This document shows positions 30,354-37,923 of a stretch of DNA of 40,868 nt, piece by piece; positions within the stretch are counted from its first letter, which is position 1, and each line of letters begins with the position of its first letter. Under the pieces are notes generated by a model. It made no database searches and was not told the origin of the DNA. It was given only the letters and a program-made list of their open reading frames with translations. A program made the translations under genes and the position numbers. Location of the stretch: contig CAYNJY010000009.1 in the NCBI GenBank assembly GCA_964397755.1, forward strand, positions 1-40,868, read 5' to 3'. The stretch comes from CAYNJY01 sp964397755. GTDB lineage: Bacteria; Patescibacteriota; Microgenomatia; UBA10105; UBA927.

Positions 30354-31790
30354 CTAATCAAACATGGTAAGCTGTTTCTTGTCCTGATCGATGAGCGACT
30401 CTTCTCCCTCTTTCCAAATTTTCACCACTCCAAAGACGCCATCGTAGCCCGGATCAATCACGATCTCGCCTTTTCTCACTTTTGCGACTGCCTCCGCTAC
30501 TCTGCTACCGGCAACCGTGGCAATTTCACTCTCCTTGGCAGAGAGAAGCACAGCAAACTCCCCGCCAAGCTCATCAGTAAGCTTTAGATATGGCCCTTGC
30601 ACCTTGGGGCTCGCGACCGGCGAGCCGATCGCTTCCGCAATAATTTCCTGAAGCGGCACGAGGCTGACAAACGGCGGACGGTGGGGAAAAGTGGCGCTCG
30701 CGGTCATACGGATGCTCGCGCCGGTTGATAGTTCATAGTTCTTGGTAAATAGTTTGAGCTCTCCTTCACTTCGTGAGGCAAGCTGGTCTACCCGGTGCAT
30801 GACACCGATCGTCAAGGGCTTCCCGCAGGCGGCGCATGTCGTCCCTTTCTTCTTTGTTTCCTCCGGCGAGAGCCGAACGTTGCATGCCCGGTGGCCGGTG
30901 TAGTGGTATTTACCTTCCTCAGGATAAAATTCTATGGTGTATACAATCTTGTTGTCAGATGTCGGTTGTCGGATGGCAGTATAAATATTTTCGTAGTTGA
31001 GCTCCTTGAGCTCTAATACCGTCGCTTCTCTTCCTAATTTCGGTCCGCTATGTGCATCCGAAAACGAGACAATGGCGCGATTATCTAATTCTTTAATCCG
31101 CCAGTTCATGGCAGGATTGCTCGACAGCCCGGTTTCAACCGCGTAAATGTTTTTGGCAAAAGGACCGAACGCCTCGTCCAGGCTGTCAAATCCACCCAGT
31201 GCTCCATAAACAGAGAACCAGGGTGTCCAGGCGTGCGCCGGGATAATCAAGGCTTTAGGTTCGATCGTAAGGACTACCTCAGCTATCTGGATTGAGGTAA
31301 GCCCCACGATCGGCCGGCCGTCGGAGAGGAGGTTGCAACCGCGTCGGGTCAGTTCTTGGTTTATTTTTCTCGCACTATCAAGACTAGGCACCCAAAGAAG
31401 CGTATGAATGCGACGCACTTTCCCGCCTTGGGAATAGATACTGGAAACTTCTGTAGCAAGGAGAAACAACGGTTGTGTAGCGAAGGGGGACGAAATTATT
31501 GAATGTGCGGCGGAAACGCTCGGTTGCTGCGCACTACCACGACCAGCGAGCAGTGGATCAAAAAAATTTCCGTCCCCCTGAGCAGAACCCTTTAACCGAA
31601 ACAATCCATTCCCCATCTCCACGAGATCCCGTTCGATCTCGCGAAACCATAAAGGATGTGTCCAGTCACCGGTCGCTACCAGCCCGATCCCCTTCCGCGC
31701 CGCCCAGGCGGCAATAGTAGAAATCGTCATTGCCTTCGAGACAGCACGAGAGAAACGAGAATGAAGCTGCAAGTCCGTAATAGTCTGCAT
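30354..31790 (-). CDS. Endonuclease Q-like PHP-domain nuclease with insertion
   Basis: 478 residues. The N-terminal PHP domain has DLQLHSRFS (metal ligands near 6-10), GDWTHPLWF near 41, TEVSSIYSQGGKVRRIHTL near 113, PAHAWTPWF near 184 and SFSDAHS near 241. A zinc finger follows (HRACNVRLSPEE...CAACGKPL near 304-330), and the C-terminus has DPGYDGVFGVVKIW. This is the layout of archaeal/Bacillus EndoQ, which nicks DNA 5' of uracil, hypoxanthine and abasic sites; the function here is by homology. About 40-50 residues between GLFRLKG and PLFLLATE are extra and are encoded by a repeat element. The IRQPTSDN segment is also written in heptamers (30954-30979). Confidence 0.85.
   Translation of the reverse strand: MQTITDLQLHSRFSRAVSKAMTISTIAAWAARKGIGLVATGDWTHPLWFREIERDLVEMGNGLFRLKGSAQGDGNFFDPLLAGRGSAQQPSVSAAHSIISSPFATQPLFLLATEVSSIYSQGGKVRRIHTLLWVPSLDSARKINQELTRRGCNLLSDGRPIVGLTSIQIAEVVLTIEPKALIIPAHAWTPWFSVYGALGGFDSLDEAFGPFAKNIYAVETGLSSNPAMNWRIKELDNRAIVSFSDAHSGPKLGREATVLELKELNYENIYTAIRQPTSDNKIVYTIEFYPEEGKYHYTGHRACNVRLSPEETKKKGTTCAACGKPLTIGVMHRVDQLASRSEGELKLFTKNYELSTGASIRMTASATFPHRPPFVSLVPLQEIIAEAIGSPVASPKVQGPYLKLTDELGGEFAVLLSAKESEIATVAGSRVAEAVAKVRKGEIVIDPGYDGVFGVVKIWKEGEESLIDQDKKQLTMFD
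31478..31590. repeat. Palindromic insertion element inside the EndoQ-like gene
   Basis: GGGGGACGAAATT (31485-31497) and AAATTTCCGTCCCCC (31567-31581) are inverted arms about 100 bp apart, flanked outside by GTAGCGAAG and CTGAGCAG. The interval corresponds to the residues not expected in the family, so it is an in-frame insertion. Confidence 0.7.
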
Positions 31791-31792
31791 GG

Positions 31793-32614
31793 CTAGCGAG
31801 TGAGCTCCTTCATGAACGCCTTGATTTTCCGTTCAAAGAGTCGAAAAGGGGTCTTTTTCTTTCCCGCGCTTTGGGAATAAACCTGGCCACCTGTTTCATA
31901 CCACGGGAGCGAGCGAAAACTTCGTTTCGTAAAAATGACAGGGATCGCAGCCAGGGTAAATGTCTGAAAGAATTTCAGCTTTCCGATTTTCCGAACATGA
32001 CGGAGCGAATATACGTACAGCGTGTCTCGAAGCACGGTACATGTATACCCACGCGCAACAATTCGCCTCGTCAGATCGTAGTCCTCCGCAAACTTAATGT
32101 CCAGGTCGTAGCCGCCAACTTTGTCAAACACACCTTTCTCTATGATCGTGAGCGGCCCTGGCGACACTGGGCGCTTAAAGAGTATGGAACCTTCAATGTA
32201 CATATTGATAAGAAGCGACGTGAGTGCATCGCTCGGCTGTTCCGAGTCCGACCGGCTCCACGCGGTGAATACATGAGGATGTTCTTTTGTGATGAATTGC
32301 TCGATGCGCTCGAAAAAAAACGGCAGGACTATACTGTCGGCGTCGAGGAACACGAGCCACTCCCCTCGCGCTCGTTTTGCCCCTTCGTTGCGCTGGAGAG
32401 ATGTGTTGGCATGCTTAAGGAGAAACGCGTAATACTGAGGAAGTTTTTTCGCGTACCCTTTCGCAACCGAGAGCGTGTTGTCCTTCGATTTCCCATCAAT
32501 CACTATGACCTCAAAATTCTTCTGCGTCTGCCGGACGAGGGAATCAAGGAGCCGCGGCAGGTATTTCTCCTCGTTGAGGGTTGGGATGACGACGGAGAAC
32601 TTCGGTACACGCAT
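31793..32614 (-). CDS. Family 2 glycosyltransferase
   Basis: 273 residues. GT-A fold with VVIPTLNEEKYLPRLLDSL near 8-26, nucleotide-sugar site VIDGKSKDNT, the metal-binding DADS (near 92), and acceptor-side AEDYDLTRR near 176. It lacks membrane segments apart from a weak C-terminal one. It most likely adds a sugar to a lipid or surface glycan; donor and acceptor are unknown. It ends two bases before the EndoQ-like gene starts. Confidence 0.92.
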   Translation of the reverse strand: MRVPKFSVVIPTLNEEKYLPRLLDSLVRQTQKNFEVIVIDGKSKDNTLSVAKGYAKKLPQYYAFLLKHANTSLQRNEGAKRARGEWLVFLDADSIVLPFFFERIEQFITKEHPHVFTAWSRSDSEQPSDALTSLLINMYIEGSILFKRPVSPGPLTIIEKGVFDKVGGYDLDIKFAEDYDLTRRIVARGYTCTVLRDTLYVYSLRHVRKIGKLKFFQTFTLAAIPVIFTKRSFRSLPWYETGGQVYSQSAGKKKTPFRLFERKIKAFMKELTR

Positions 32615-32682
32615 AGGCTAGCAGTTGAGAAATGTCGCTTCATTATACCCAGCGGCTCGCGGCTCGGCAAATCACTCCGGGT

Positions 32683-33606
32683 CTAGAGGAATTCACTGAC
32701 GACGAAAACGAGGTAGAAAAAGAGAAGCCCGATGCCTTCTTTCCGAGAAATGTCCCGCCGGCTGGAGAGGGCCCAGACAAAAAATCCCGTCGTGAGAGTA
32801 AGAAGAATTAAAGAAACCCTCAGCTTTTCTGACGCCGCGACTTGGAAGGGAGAAAGTATCCCGAGAACGCCCAAAATGAGCGTGTTTGCTGCGGCGCTTC
32901 CCAAGAAGTCTCCGAACGCAACGGTTCGCCGCCGCTCACGGACTGCCCCGAACGCGAGAGCAAACTCCGGCAGGTTGGTCCCAAACGAGAGAAAAGTGAG
33001 CCCAAACACAAACACAGGAACACCGAGGGCTACCGCGACGCCAAGCCCAGTTTGTACAAGGACGTGTGACGAGGCGACCATGCCAAGAATGCCAACAAGG
33101 AAGAGAATCCACTGCTTGGAAACAACAATGTGTTTGGCTCGGCGCGTCAAACGCTTGACGTGGCCTTCCTTGTTCAAAACCACGGCGTGCAGTACATACA
33201 TGGCAACGAGTGCTGCCCCTTCAAAAAACGTCAAACGACCGTCCCACAGGACGACCGCGGGCGCTCCTACCACTACGCTCGTGAGGACGACTTCGTGAAA
33301 CTGAAGCCCGTGATCGAGCGTTACTTTTTTAAGAACCACAGCGGATGCCCCCATGACCAATGACAAAAGGAGGATCGAGCCGCCAATGAGGTTTCCCATG
33401 GAGAGCTGCGGCACGCCGGTGAGCGCCGATTGCAGTGCCACGAAGGCTTCAGGGGCTGAGGTGAGAAGACCCAAGAGGAGAAAGGCAAAGGTGTAGTTGG
33501 TGATGCCGTAGCGTCGCGCAAGCGCAGTCGCGGCCTTTACAACAATCGAGGCGCTCCCCGCGAGCACCAAACCAAAAGCAACAAGCAGTACGAGCTGCCA
33601 CACCAT
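32683..33606 (-). CDS. CaCA-family cation exchanger (second copy)
   Basis: 307 residues, about ten membrane helices. Alpha repeat one: LLLGLLTSAPEAFVALQSALTG...GNLIGGSILLL (about 42-80); repeat two: GLTFLSFGTNLPEFALAFGAV...GDFLGSAAANTLILG (about 201-245). Unlike the exchanger at 23569-24555, both repeats keep the acidic residue (APE and LPE), so Na+/Ca2+ exchange is plausible. The two proteins differ clearly in sequence and are not a recent duplication. Confidence 0.92.
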   Translation of the reverse strand: MVWQLVLLVAFGLVLAGSASIVVKAATALARRYGITNYTFAFLLLGLLTSAPEAFVALQSALTGVPQLSMGNLIGGSILLLSLVMGASAVVLKKVTLDHGLQFHEVVLTSVVVGAPAVVLWDGRLTFFEGAALVAMYVLHAVVLNKEGHVKRLTRRAKHIVVSKQWILFLVGILGMVASSHVLVQTGLGVAVALGVPVFVFGLTFLSFGTNLPEFALAFGAVRERRRTVAFGDFLGSAAANTLILGVLGILSPFQVAASEKLRVSLILLTLTTGFFVWALSSRRDISRKEGIGLLFFYLVFVVSEFL

Positions 33607-33871
33607 AGGATTTGCTCAGCTCACTCCATGGTAACGCATTGCCTTGACTCCAACAAGTTTACTCAACTTTACTCAACGCAATGTTTTTCGCCCTCGAAGC
33701 GGTCAATACGGATGCGGTCGCTTTTTTATTGACCACTTTCTCTCAATGTCCTATAGCAATTGACACAGCCTCTCTTTCTGCGCTAGACTCGAGTCGCAGA
33801 ATCTATAAAAGAGCGTCAGTACGGGATGAGCCGTTGTATTTGAGTCGACAAAAACCGCGCGTACCGGCGTT
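33607..33871. other. Gene-free region with hairpins and a plus-strand promoter-like pair
   Basis: No protein gene is credible. It contains inverted GGTCAATA/TATTGACC (about 33702-33734), a perfect stem TTCTGCG/CGCAGAA with an inner GACTCGAGTC palindrome (33776-33801), and TTGACA at about 33760-33765 followed after 18 bases by TAGACT. A small RNA or a regulatory region is possible, but the evidence is thin. Confidence 0.35.
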
Positions 33872-35599
33872 CTACTTCTTTGTAGCGGATTTTTGGTTCT
33901 GATACATCCTCTTCAGCTCCGCAACAGTTGTTGCTTGCTCTGGTGATTTATCGTCGCGGATACCGACCAGCCTAGGGAAACGGACGGCGATGCCCGCGCC
34001 GTGGGTTGGCGATTTCGTGAGATCATCACCGGCAATCTCAACGACAAGCTTCGGCGCGACCCAGACATCGGGTAAAAAAATTTTTTCAACACCGCGATAT
34101 TCCTTCGGCTGTTTACCCACCTTGAGTGTATTGAGACGGCGACGCAGTTCCTTCCACTGTTCGTCAGTCACTCCGGTACCAGTTTTCGTGAGCGTCACAA
34201 AGCTTTCGCGATCGCGCACTCCCACTAAAAATGCTCCGATGCCAAATCCTGTCCGTTTTCCTTCCCCGCGGTAATAGCCCATGACCACCGCGTCGATAGT
34301 GTCAGTGAGCTTTCCGGTTTTCCCTTCTTCTTCTTTAAACTTGACCCAATTGTAGCCGCGCCGTCCCGGTTCATACGAACTGTCCCACTTTTTCACTACC
34401 ACTCCCTCAAGGCCTCTTTTTATCCGCTCATCGTAGAAACGCAGAATTTCATCTGGAACACTAGTGACAATCTGGGGTGAAATCGTGAGAATTTTTCCTT
34501 CTTTGACGACCTCCTCGAGAATGTTTCGACGGACCGAAAGAGGTTTATTGAGTACATCCTCTCCATCTTTGTAAAGAATATCGAAAATGAAAAATTTGAG
34601 GGGCACTAACCGCCGCGCTTCTTTGATGTCGTGTTTCCGTTTCCGCGTCATGGTTTCCTGAAATGAAAAAAGTTTGCCGGTCTTCGGATCCACCCCAATC
34701 GCTTCCCCATCAAGGATCACCTGACGCGCATCAAGTTGACCCGCAATTTCCAAAAGCTCCGGAAACATCGCCGTCGTATTCTCAAGGTTTCTTGAAAATG
34801 TCTTTACTCTTACCGTCTTCTCGTAATGGATTTGTACCCTCACCCCGTCGTATTTCGGCTCAACTGCCACCTTCCCCATCTTTTTGATTATTTCATCAGC
34901 GGTCGGCAACCGTTGGCACAAAGCAGCAAGAATCGGCACCCCTACTCTTGCCCGCACGCGCGAAAGACCTTCGAGTCCCCGCGTTTTCACCGTCTCGGCA
35001 AGAAAACCGATATCCGGACGGACGTTATAGACGTCTTCCAGTTTCTCCCTGAGCGACTTATCACCGGCAAGCATCCAGGAGAGGCTGTCGAGGATCGTCA
35101 CATCAGAGAATCCAAGACGCAGCTTATCGAGCGGAATCCGCACCACATACCGCACCGACAGGCGATCTAGGTCTTTCAAAAGTTCGGCCAGAATCGCAAC
35201 CTTTTCCTCCTGTGACCCCTCGCCTGATTCGCGCGTCAGTGAATGTAATCGCTCATACACCTCCCGGACACCCCAGCGCTTCTTGTTATCATGTTCTAGA
35301 ACATGATAACAAGCTTGGGCAGCCGTACCCAGATCTCCCGTCCGTTTAAACTCCTTTAAGACTATATCCTCGCCAACACCATAGGCTTCGGCGATCGACC
35401 GAATGATAAACTTTTCGGCAACCCCAAACTCAACTGCCTCAAAAAGCGGCGCCACACGGCCCTGAAGGAGATAGCAGATTTTCCCGATCTCACTACTCGT
35501 TGCGAGGCTGAATAAAGAACCAAGAATCTCTGTCATCATATTGCGAGAGCTGGTTTGCTCAAGCTTTTGGAAGTAGCGCGAGAGCTCTGTGAAGGTCAT
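33872..35599 (-). CDS. ATP-dependent DNA ligase (archaeal type)
   Basis: 575 residues. Domains: N-terminal DNA-binding (about 1-215), adenylation (about 216-430) with the active Lys249 in EPKYDGVRVQIH, LDGEAIG near 294, FFIFDILYKDG near 335, EGVVVKKW near 395, and the OB domain with GYNWVKFK near 417. It seals nicks using ATP. Bacteria normally rely on NAD-dependent LigA; this enzyme is of the archaeal Lig1 type and is likely for repair or an addition. Residues about 97-107 (CYHVLEHDNKK) are encoded by a 32-bp perfect palindrome, in frame. Confidence 0.95.
   Translation of the reverse strand: MTFTELSRYFQKLEQTSSRNMMTEILGSLFSLATSSEIGKICYLLQGRVAPLFEAVEFGVAEKFIIRSIAEAYGVGEDIVLKEFKRTGDLGTAAQACYHVLEHDNKKRWGVREVYERLHSLTRESGEGSQEEKVAILAELLKDLDRLSVRYVVRIPLDKLRLGFSDVTILDSLSWMLAGDKSLREKLEDVYNVRPDIGFLAETVKTRGLEGLSRVRARVGVPILAALCQRLPTADEIIKKMGKVAVEPKYDGVRVQIHYEKTVRVKTFSRNLENTTAMFPELLEIAGQLDARQVILDGEAIGVDPKTGKLFSFQETMTRKRKHDIKEARRLVPLKFFIFDILYKDGEDVLNKPLSVRRNILEEVVKEGKILTISPQIVTSVPDEILRFYDERIKRGLEGVVVKKWDSSYEPGRRGYNWVKFKEEEGKTGKLTDTIDAVVMGYYRGEGKRTGFGIGAFLVGVRDRESFVTLTKTGTGVTDEQWKELRRRLNTLKVGKQPKEYRGVEKIFLPDVWVAPKLVVEIAGDDLTKSPTHGAGIAVRFPRLVGIRDDKSPEQATTVAELKRMYQNQKSATKK
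35282..35313. repeat. 32-bp perfect palindrome inside the DNA ligase gene
   Basis: Half-site CTTGTTATCATGTTCT followed by its exact reverse complement. Its inner 22 bp equal the palindrome at 15601-15622. It lies in the N-terminal DNA-binding domain coding region without breaking the frame. Confidence 0.92.
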
Positions 35600-35624
35600 A
35601 GAGAGAAGTGATACGTCACATGTG

Positions 35625-35810
35625 TCAGCGGATGAACCAAAAATATACCACGACGATCAGCACAAGGAGAAAGATTCCGAGCCCGAGTACAATCGTACCG
35701 TCGTCTTCGTCTTTCGTGATTTTATAGATCCCCTGCCCGGTCACGGTGAGGGCAAAAAGCATTGGAACAAGAAGAAACGCATAGATAAGTGCAGGGCTGA
35801 AGAGATCCAT
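35625..35810 (-). CDS. Small two-helix membrane protein
   Basis: 61 residues from the ATG at 35810 (a GTG at 35828 would add six). Two membrane helices (about 7-27 and 39-60) joined by a short acidic loop (KITKDEDDG). No family recognised and no SD. It lies between the Fic gene and the ligase gene, all on the minus strand, with 35 bases to the former and 25 to the latter. Confidence 0.6.
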   Translation of the reverse strand: MDLFSPALIYAFLLVPMLFALTVTGQGIYKITKDEDDGTIVLGLGIFLLVLIVVVYFWFIR

Positions 35811-35845
35811 ACAAAATGGTTGAATCACTTAATCATTCATTTGTA

Positions 35846-36889
35846 TTAGGTGCGCAGGACATACCGTGCTCCTTTGGTCGAACCAACTTTGACCACTATA
35901 CCTTTTTTGAGAAGGTCCTTCAATTCGCGAAGCACGGTATCTTCTGACACCATGGGGAAGAGCTCGAAGAATGCTTTATTCTGAAGAAACCCGTTCTCTT
36001 GGATGTACTCAACGGCTTTGATCTGCCGCTCCGTCAGCGTCATCTGCTGGCCGCCAAGCGACTTTTTAATCTTGAGATCGGTGGAGATGGACTTCACTTT
36101 TTCCTTGATCCGTGTCAGCTCGATCGCAAGCCCTTCGGTAAAGTACGTCAGCCAGTTCGTGAGATCCCCCCGCTCTTTCTCAACGTTCTGAAGCGCGGTG
36201 TAGTAGACCATGGGGTCTCGGTCGTAGTGCTCTTCAAGCGCGAAAAAGCGCTTGATGTCGTACCCGTCCATGAACAGGATGAGCGTTGCCACAGACCGCG
36301 CGACCCGGCCGTTGCCGTCAAGGAACGGGTGAATGCGCACAAGTTCATAGTGGGCGATTCCGGCCTTGAGCGTCGCGTGTATATCATCGGGCGTGGCCAT
36401 GCTGAGCCAGCTTAAAAAATCCGGGATAAGGAAGGGTACCTCAACGGCAGGCGGCGGCCGGAAGGTCACTTCGCCGGTTTGGGCGTTTTTGACGACCACC
36501 TGGGTCCTGCGGTATTCGCCAACTGCACCTTCGTCCATGATGCGGTGGACCGTGAGAGCATGCATGTGCTTGACGACGTCTTCGGTTATGTCTCTACCGC
36601 GAAATTCTTCGATGAACCGGAGGACGTTTCGGTAGTTGAGAACTTCCTGAATATCCCGCTCGCGGCCGACGATTTTTGCGCCGGCCAAGACCTTTTCCGC
36701 CTCCGTGATGGAGAGGTCGTTCCCTTCGATGTGCGTGCCGTGGTGGACCGTCCGGACGAGAGCTTCCTCGCGGAACTTTGCTTCCCAGGCGGGAACGAGG
36801 GGAGAATTCTCGATAACCTCTTTGGCCGCCTCGATGGTGCCGATGTATTTGAGGATTTTATTGGTGATGGTGAAGGAAGGAGAAAACAT
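35846..36889 (-). CDS. Fic-domain AMP-transferase with winged-helix tail
   Basis: 347 residues. The active site HPFLDGNGR (187-195) is intact with His187, so transfer of AMP (or another nucleotide group) to a protein is expected. The N-terminal inhibitory helix motif region reads GTHIEGN (51-57) with Glu55 kept, although the S/T usual four residues before the Glu is Gly. The C-terminal 70 residues form a winged helix (LTERQIKAVEYIQENGFLQNKAFFELFP). This is the common free-standing Fic type of bacteria; target unknown. Not paired with a small antitoxin gene. Confidence 0.94.
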   Translation of the reverse strand: MFSPSFTITNKILKYIGTIEAAKEVIENSPLVPAWEAKFREEALVRTVHHGTHIEGNDLSITEAEKVLAGAKIVGRERDIQEVLNYRNVLRFIEEFRGRDITEDVVKHMHALTVHRIMDEGAVGEYRRTQVVVKNAQTGEVTFRPPPAVEVPFLIPDFLSWLSMATPDDIHATLKAGIAHYELVRIHPFLDGNGRVARSVATLILFMDGYDIKRFFALEEHYDRDPMVYYTALQNVEKERGDLTNWLTYFTEGLAIELTRIKEKVKSISTDLKIKKSLGGQQMTLTERQIKAVEYIQENGFLQNKAFFELFPMVSEDTVLRELKDLLKKGIVVKVGSTKGARYVLRT

Positions 36890-36904
36890 AAAAAGCGGTT
36901 TACC

Positions 36905-36927
36905 TTTTACCTTTAATTCCGTATAAT
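36905..36927 (+). promoter_or_regulatory. Plus-strand promoter facing away from fic
   Basis: TTTACC (about 36899-36904), 17 bases, TATAAT (36922-36927), a consensus -10. The nearest ATG is at 36934, seven bases on. Confidence 0.6.
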
Positions 36928-36933
36928 ACCCGC

Positions 36934-37017
36934 ATGCCTAGCAAAAAACAACCACGGAAACGTTCCCTAGTCGCATTCGAACTTTCCCTTTTTGGTTTCC
37001 CCGCGGCAAGAAGGTAG
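36934..37017 (+). CDS. Possible 27-residue leaderless microprotein
   Basis: ATG at 36934, stop TAG at 37015-37017. Very basic N-terminus (MPSKKQPRKRS) then a hydrophobic part (LVAFELSLFGFP) and a basic end. It starts exactly where transcription from the promoter at 36905-36927 should begin. There is no SD and no other gene that this promoter could serve, since the genes on both sides run on the minus strand. It could instead be the 5' part of a small RNA or antisense RNA to nnrD. Confidence 0.35.
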   Translation: MPSKKQPRKRSLVAFELSLFGFPAARR

Positions 37018-37044
37018 GGAATAAGCACGTTCAATTTGATGTCT

Positions 37045-37923
37045 TTATCTTATTTTTCGGACACGTGTCCGTCCAAGAAGCGCATATTCGGTTATAGTAT
37101 GCATGACTGACGGAATTTCGTCTGCCAAATCGCTCGCGTTAAAGTAGGGACCAACACGTTGATACAGTTGGTCTCCAGCTTTCTTGTTAATGAAACTCCC
37201 GGCAATGGTTGCCAGGAAGGGATCGTTTTTGCAAGCTAAGGCTGCAATCAGGCCAGCCAGGACGTCCCCCGTCCCACCTTTGGTCATCCCGGGATTGCCG
37301 CCTTCAATCACTCGGCATCCGCCAGCTGGCGGACAAGCAATATCGACAGGCTCCTTAAGAAGGACAACACAGCGGTATTCCTTTGTGAAATGCTTCACCT
37401 TGTCCTCCATCGATACCTGTTCCTTCCCCTGATCCTTGATACCTCGTCCTTGGTACTTTTCCCACAGTCGTTCAAACTCCACTTTGTGCGGTGTCAAAAT
37501 TGCGTTCCGGGGAATCACCGCAAGGTCGAGCATCTGCAGGGCACCTGCGTCAATGATCCACTGCTTGTGTGGATGCTTGGAGAGTAGCCTGTTCGTCAGT
37601 TCTTCCGTTTCGCTATCCCGTGTCATTCCAGGACCAATGAGCACGGCATCATCTTCTACTATGTAGCTTTCAACGTCTTCCCTTCGGACAACTATCCCGT
37701 CGCGAAACTCCTGTTTGAGCTTCGAAACAAGGGTGTTGTTTTCCGGGACCGATGAGTAGTGCACCAAGTCAACGATGCGTGACGCCACCTCAAGCGCCCA
37801 GAGGCTCGCGGCATGAAACAAGTGGCTGCCTCCAATAATCATGAGCTTGCCGTTTTGCCCTTTATGGGAATCGGGAGAGGGAATGTAGAGGCTGGTAAGG
37901 TCGTTTTGTGTGACAGGATTCAT
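37045..37923 (-). CDS. nnrD: ADP/ATP-dependent NAD(P)H-hydrate dehydratase
   Basis: 292 residues of the ribokinase-like NnrD/CARKD family, which repairs hydrated NAD(P)H. Motifs: LMIIGGSHLFHAASLWALEVAS near 28-49, VLIGPGMTRDSE near 95, ILTPHKVEFERL near 140, and GNPGMTKGGTGDVLAGLIAAL near 208-228. The epimerase half (NnrE) is not fused. The last 13 residues (ALLGRTRVRKIR region) are encoded by the 35-bp GGACACGTGTCC element, so the natural C-terminus has been replaced. The start overlaps recF by four bases. Confidence 0.93.
   Translation of the reverse strand: MNPVTQNDLTSLYIPSPDSHKGQNGKLMIIGGSHLFHAASLWALEVASRIVDLVHYSSVPENNTLVSKLKQEFRDGIVVRREDVESYIVEDDAVLIGPGMTRDSETEELTNRLLSKHPHKQWIIDAGALQMLDLAVIPRNAILTPHKVEFERLWEKYQGRGIKDQGKEQVSMEDKVKHFTKEYRCVVLLKEPVDIACPPAGGCRVIEGGNPGMTKGGTGDVLAGLIAALACKNDPFLATIAGSFINKKAGDQLYQRVGPYFNASDLADEIPSVMHTITEYALLGRTRVRKIR
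37047..37081. repeat. 35-bp GGACACGTGTCC element, copy 2, at the nnrD 3' end
   Basis: Core CGGACACGTGTCCG with the same left and right flanks as copy 1 at 24696-24730. It lies inside the last codons of nnrD and supplies most of the final 13 residues and its stop-proximal sequence. Confidence 0.88.

Noticed and set aside
31871..32686. Plus-strand frame of 271 codons opposite the glycosyltransferase
   Set aside because: Shadow frame; the GT2 motifs are on the minus strand.
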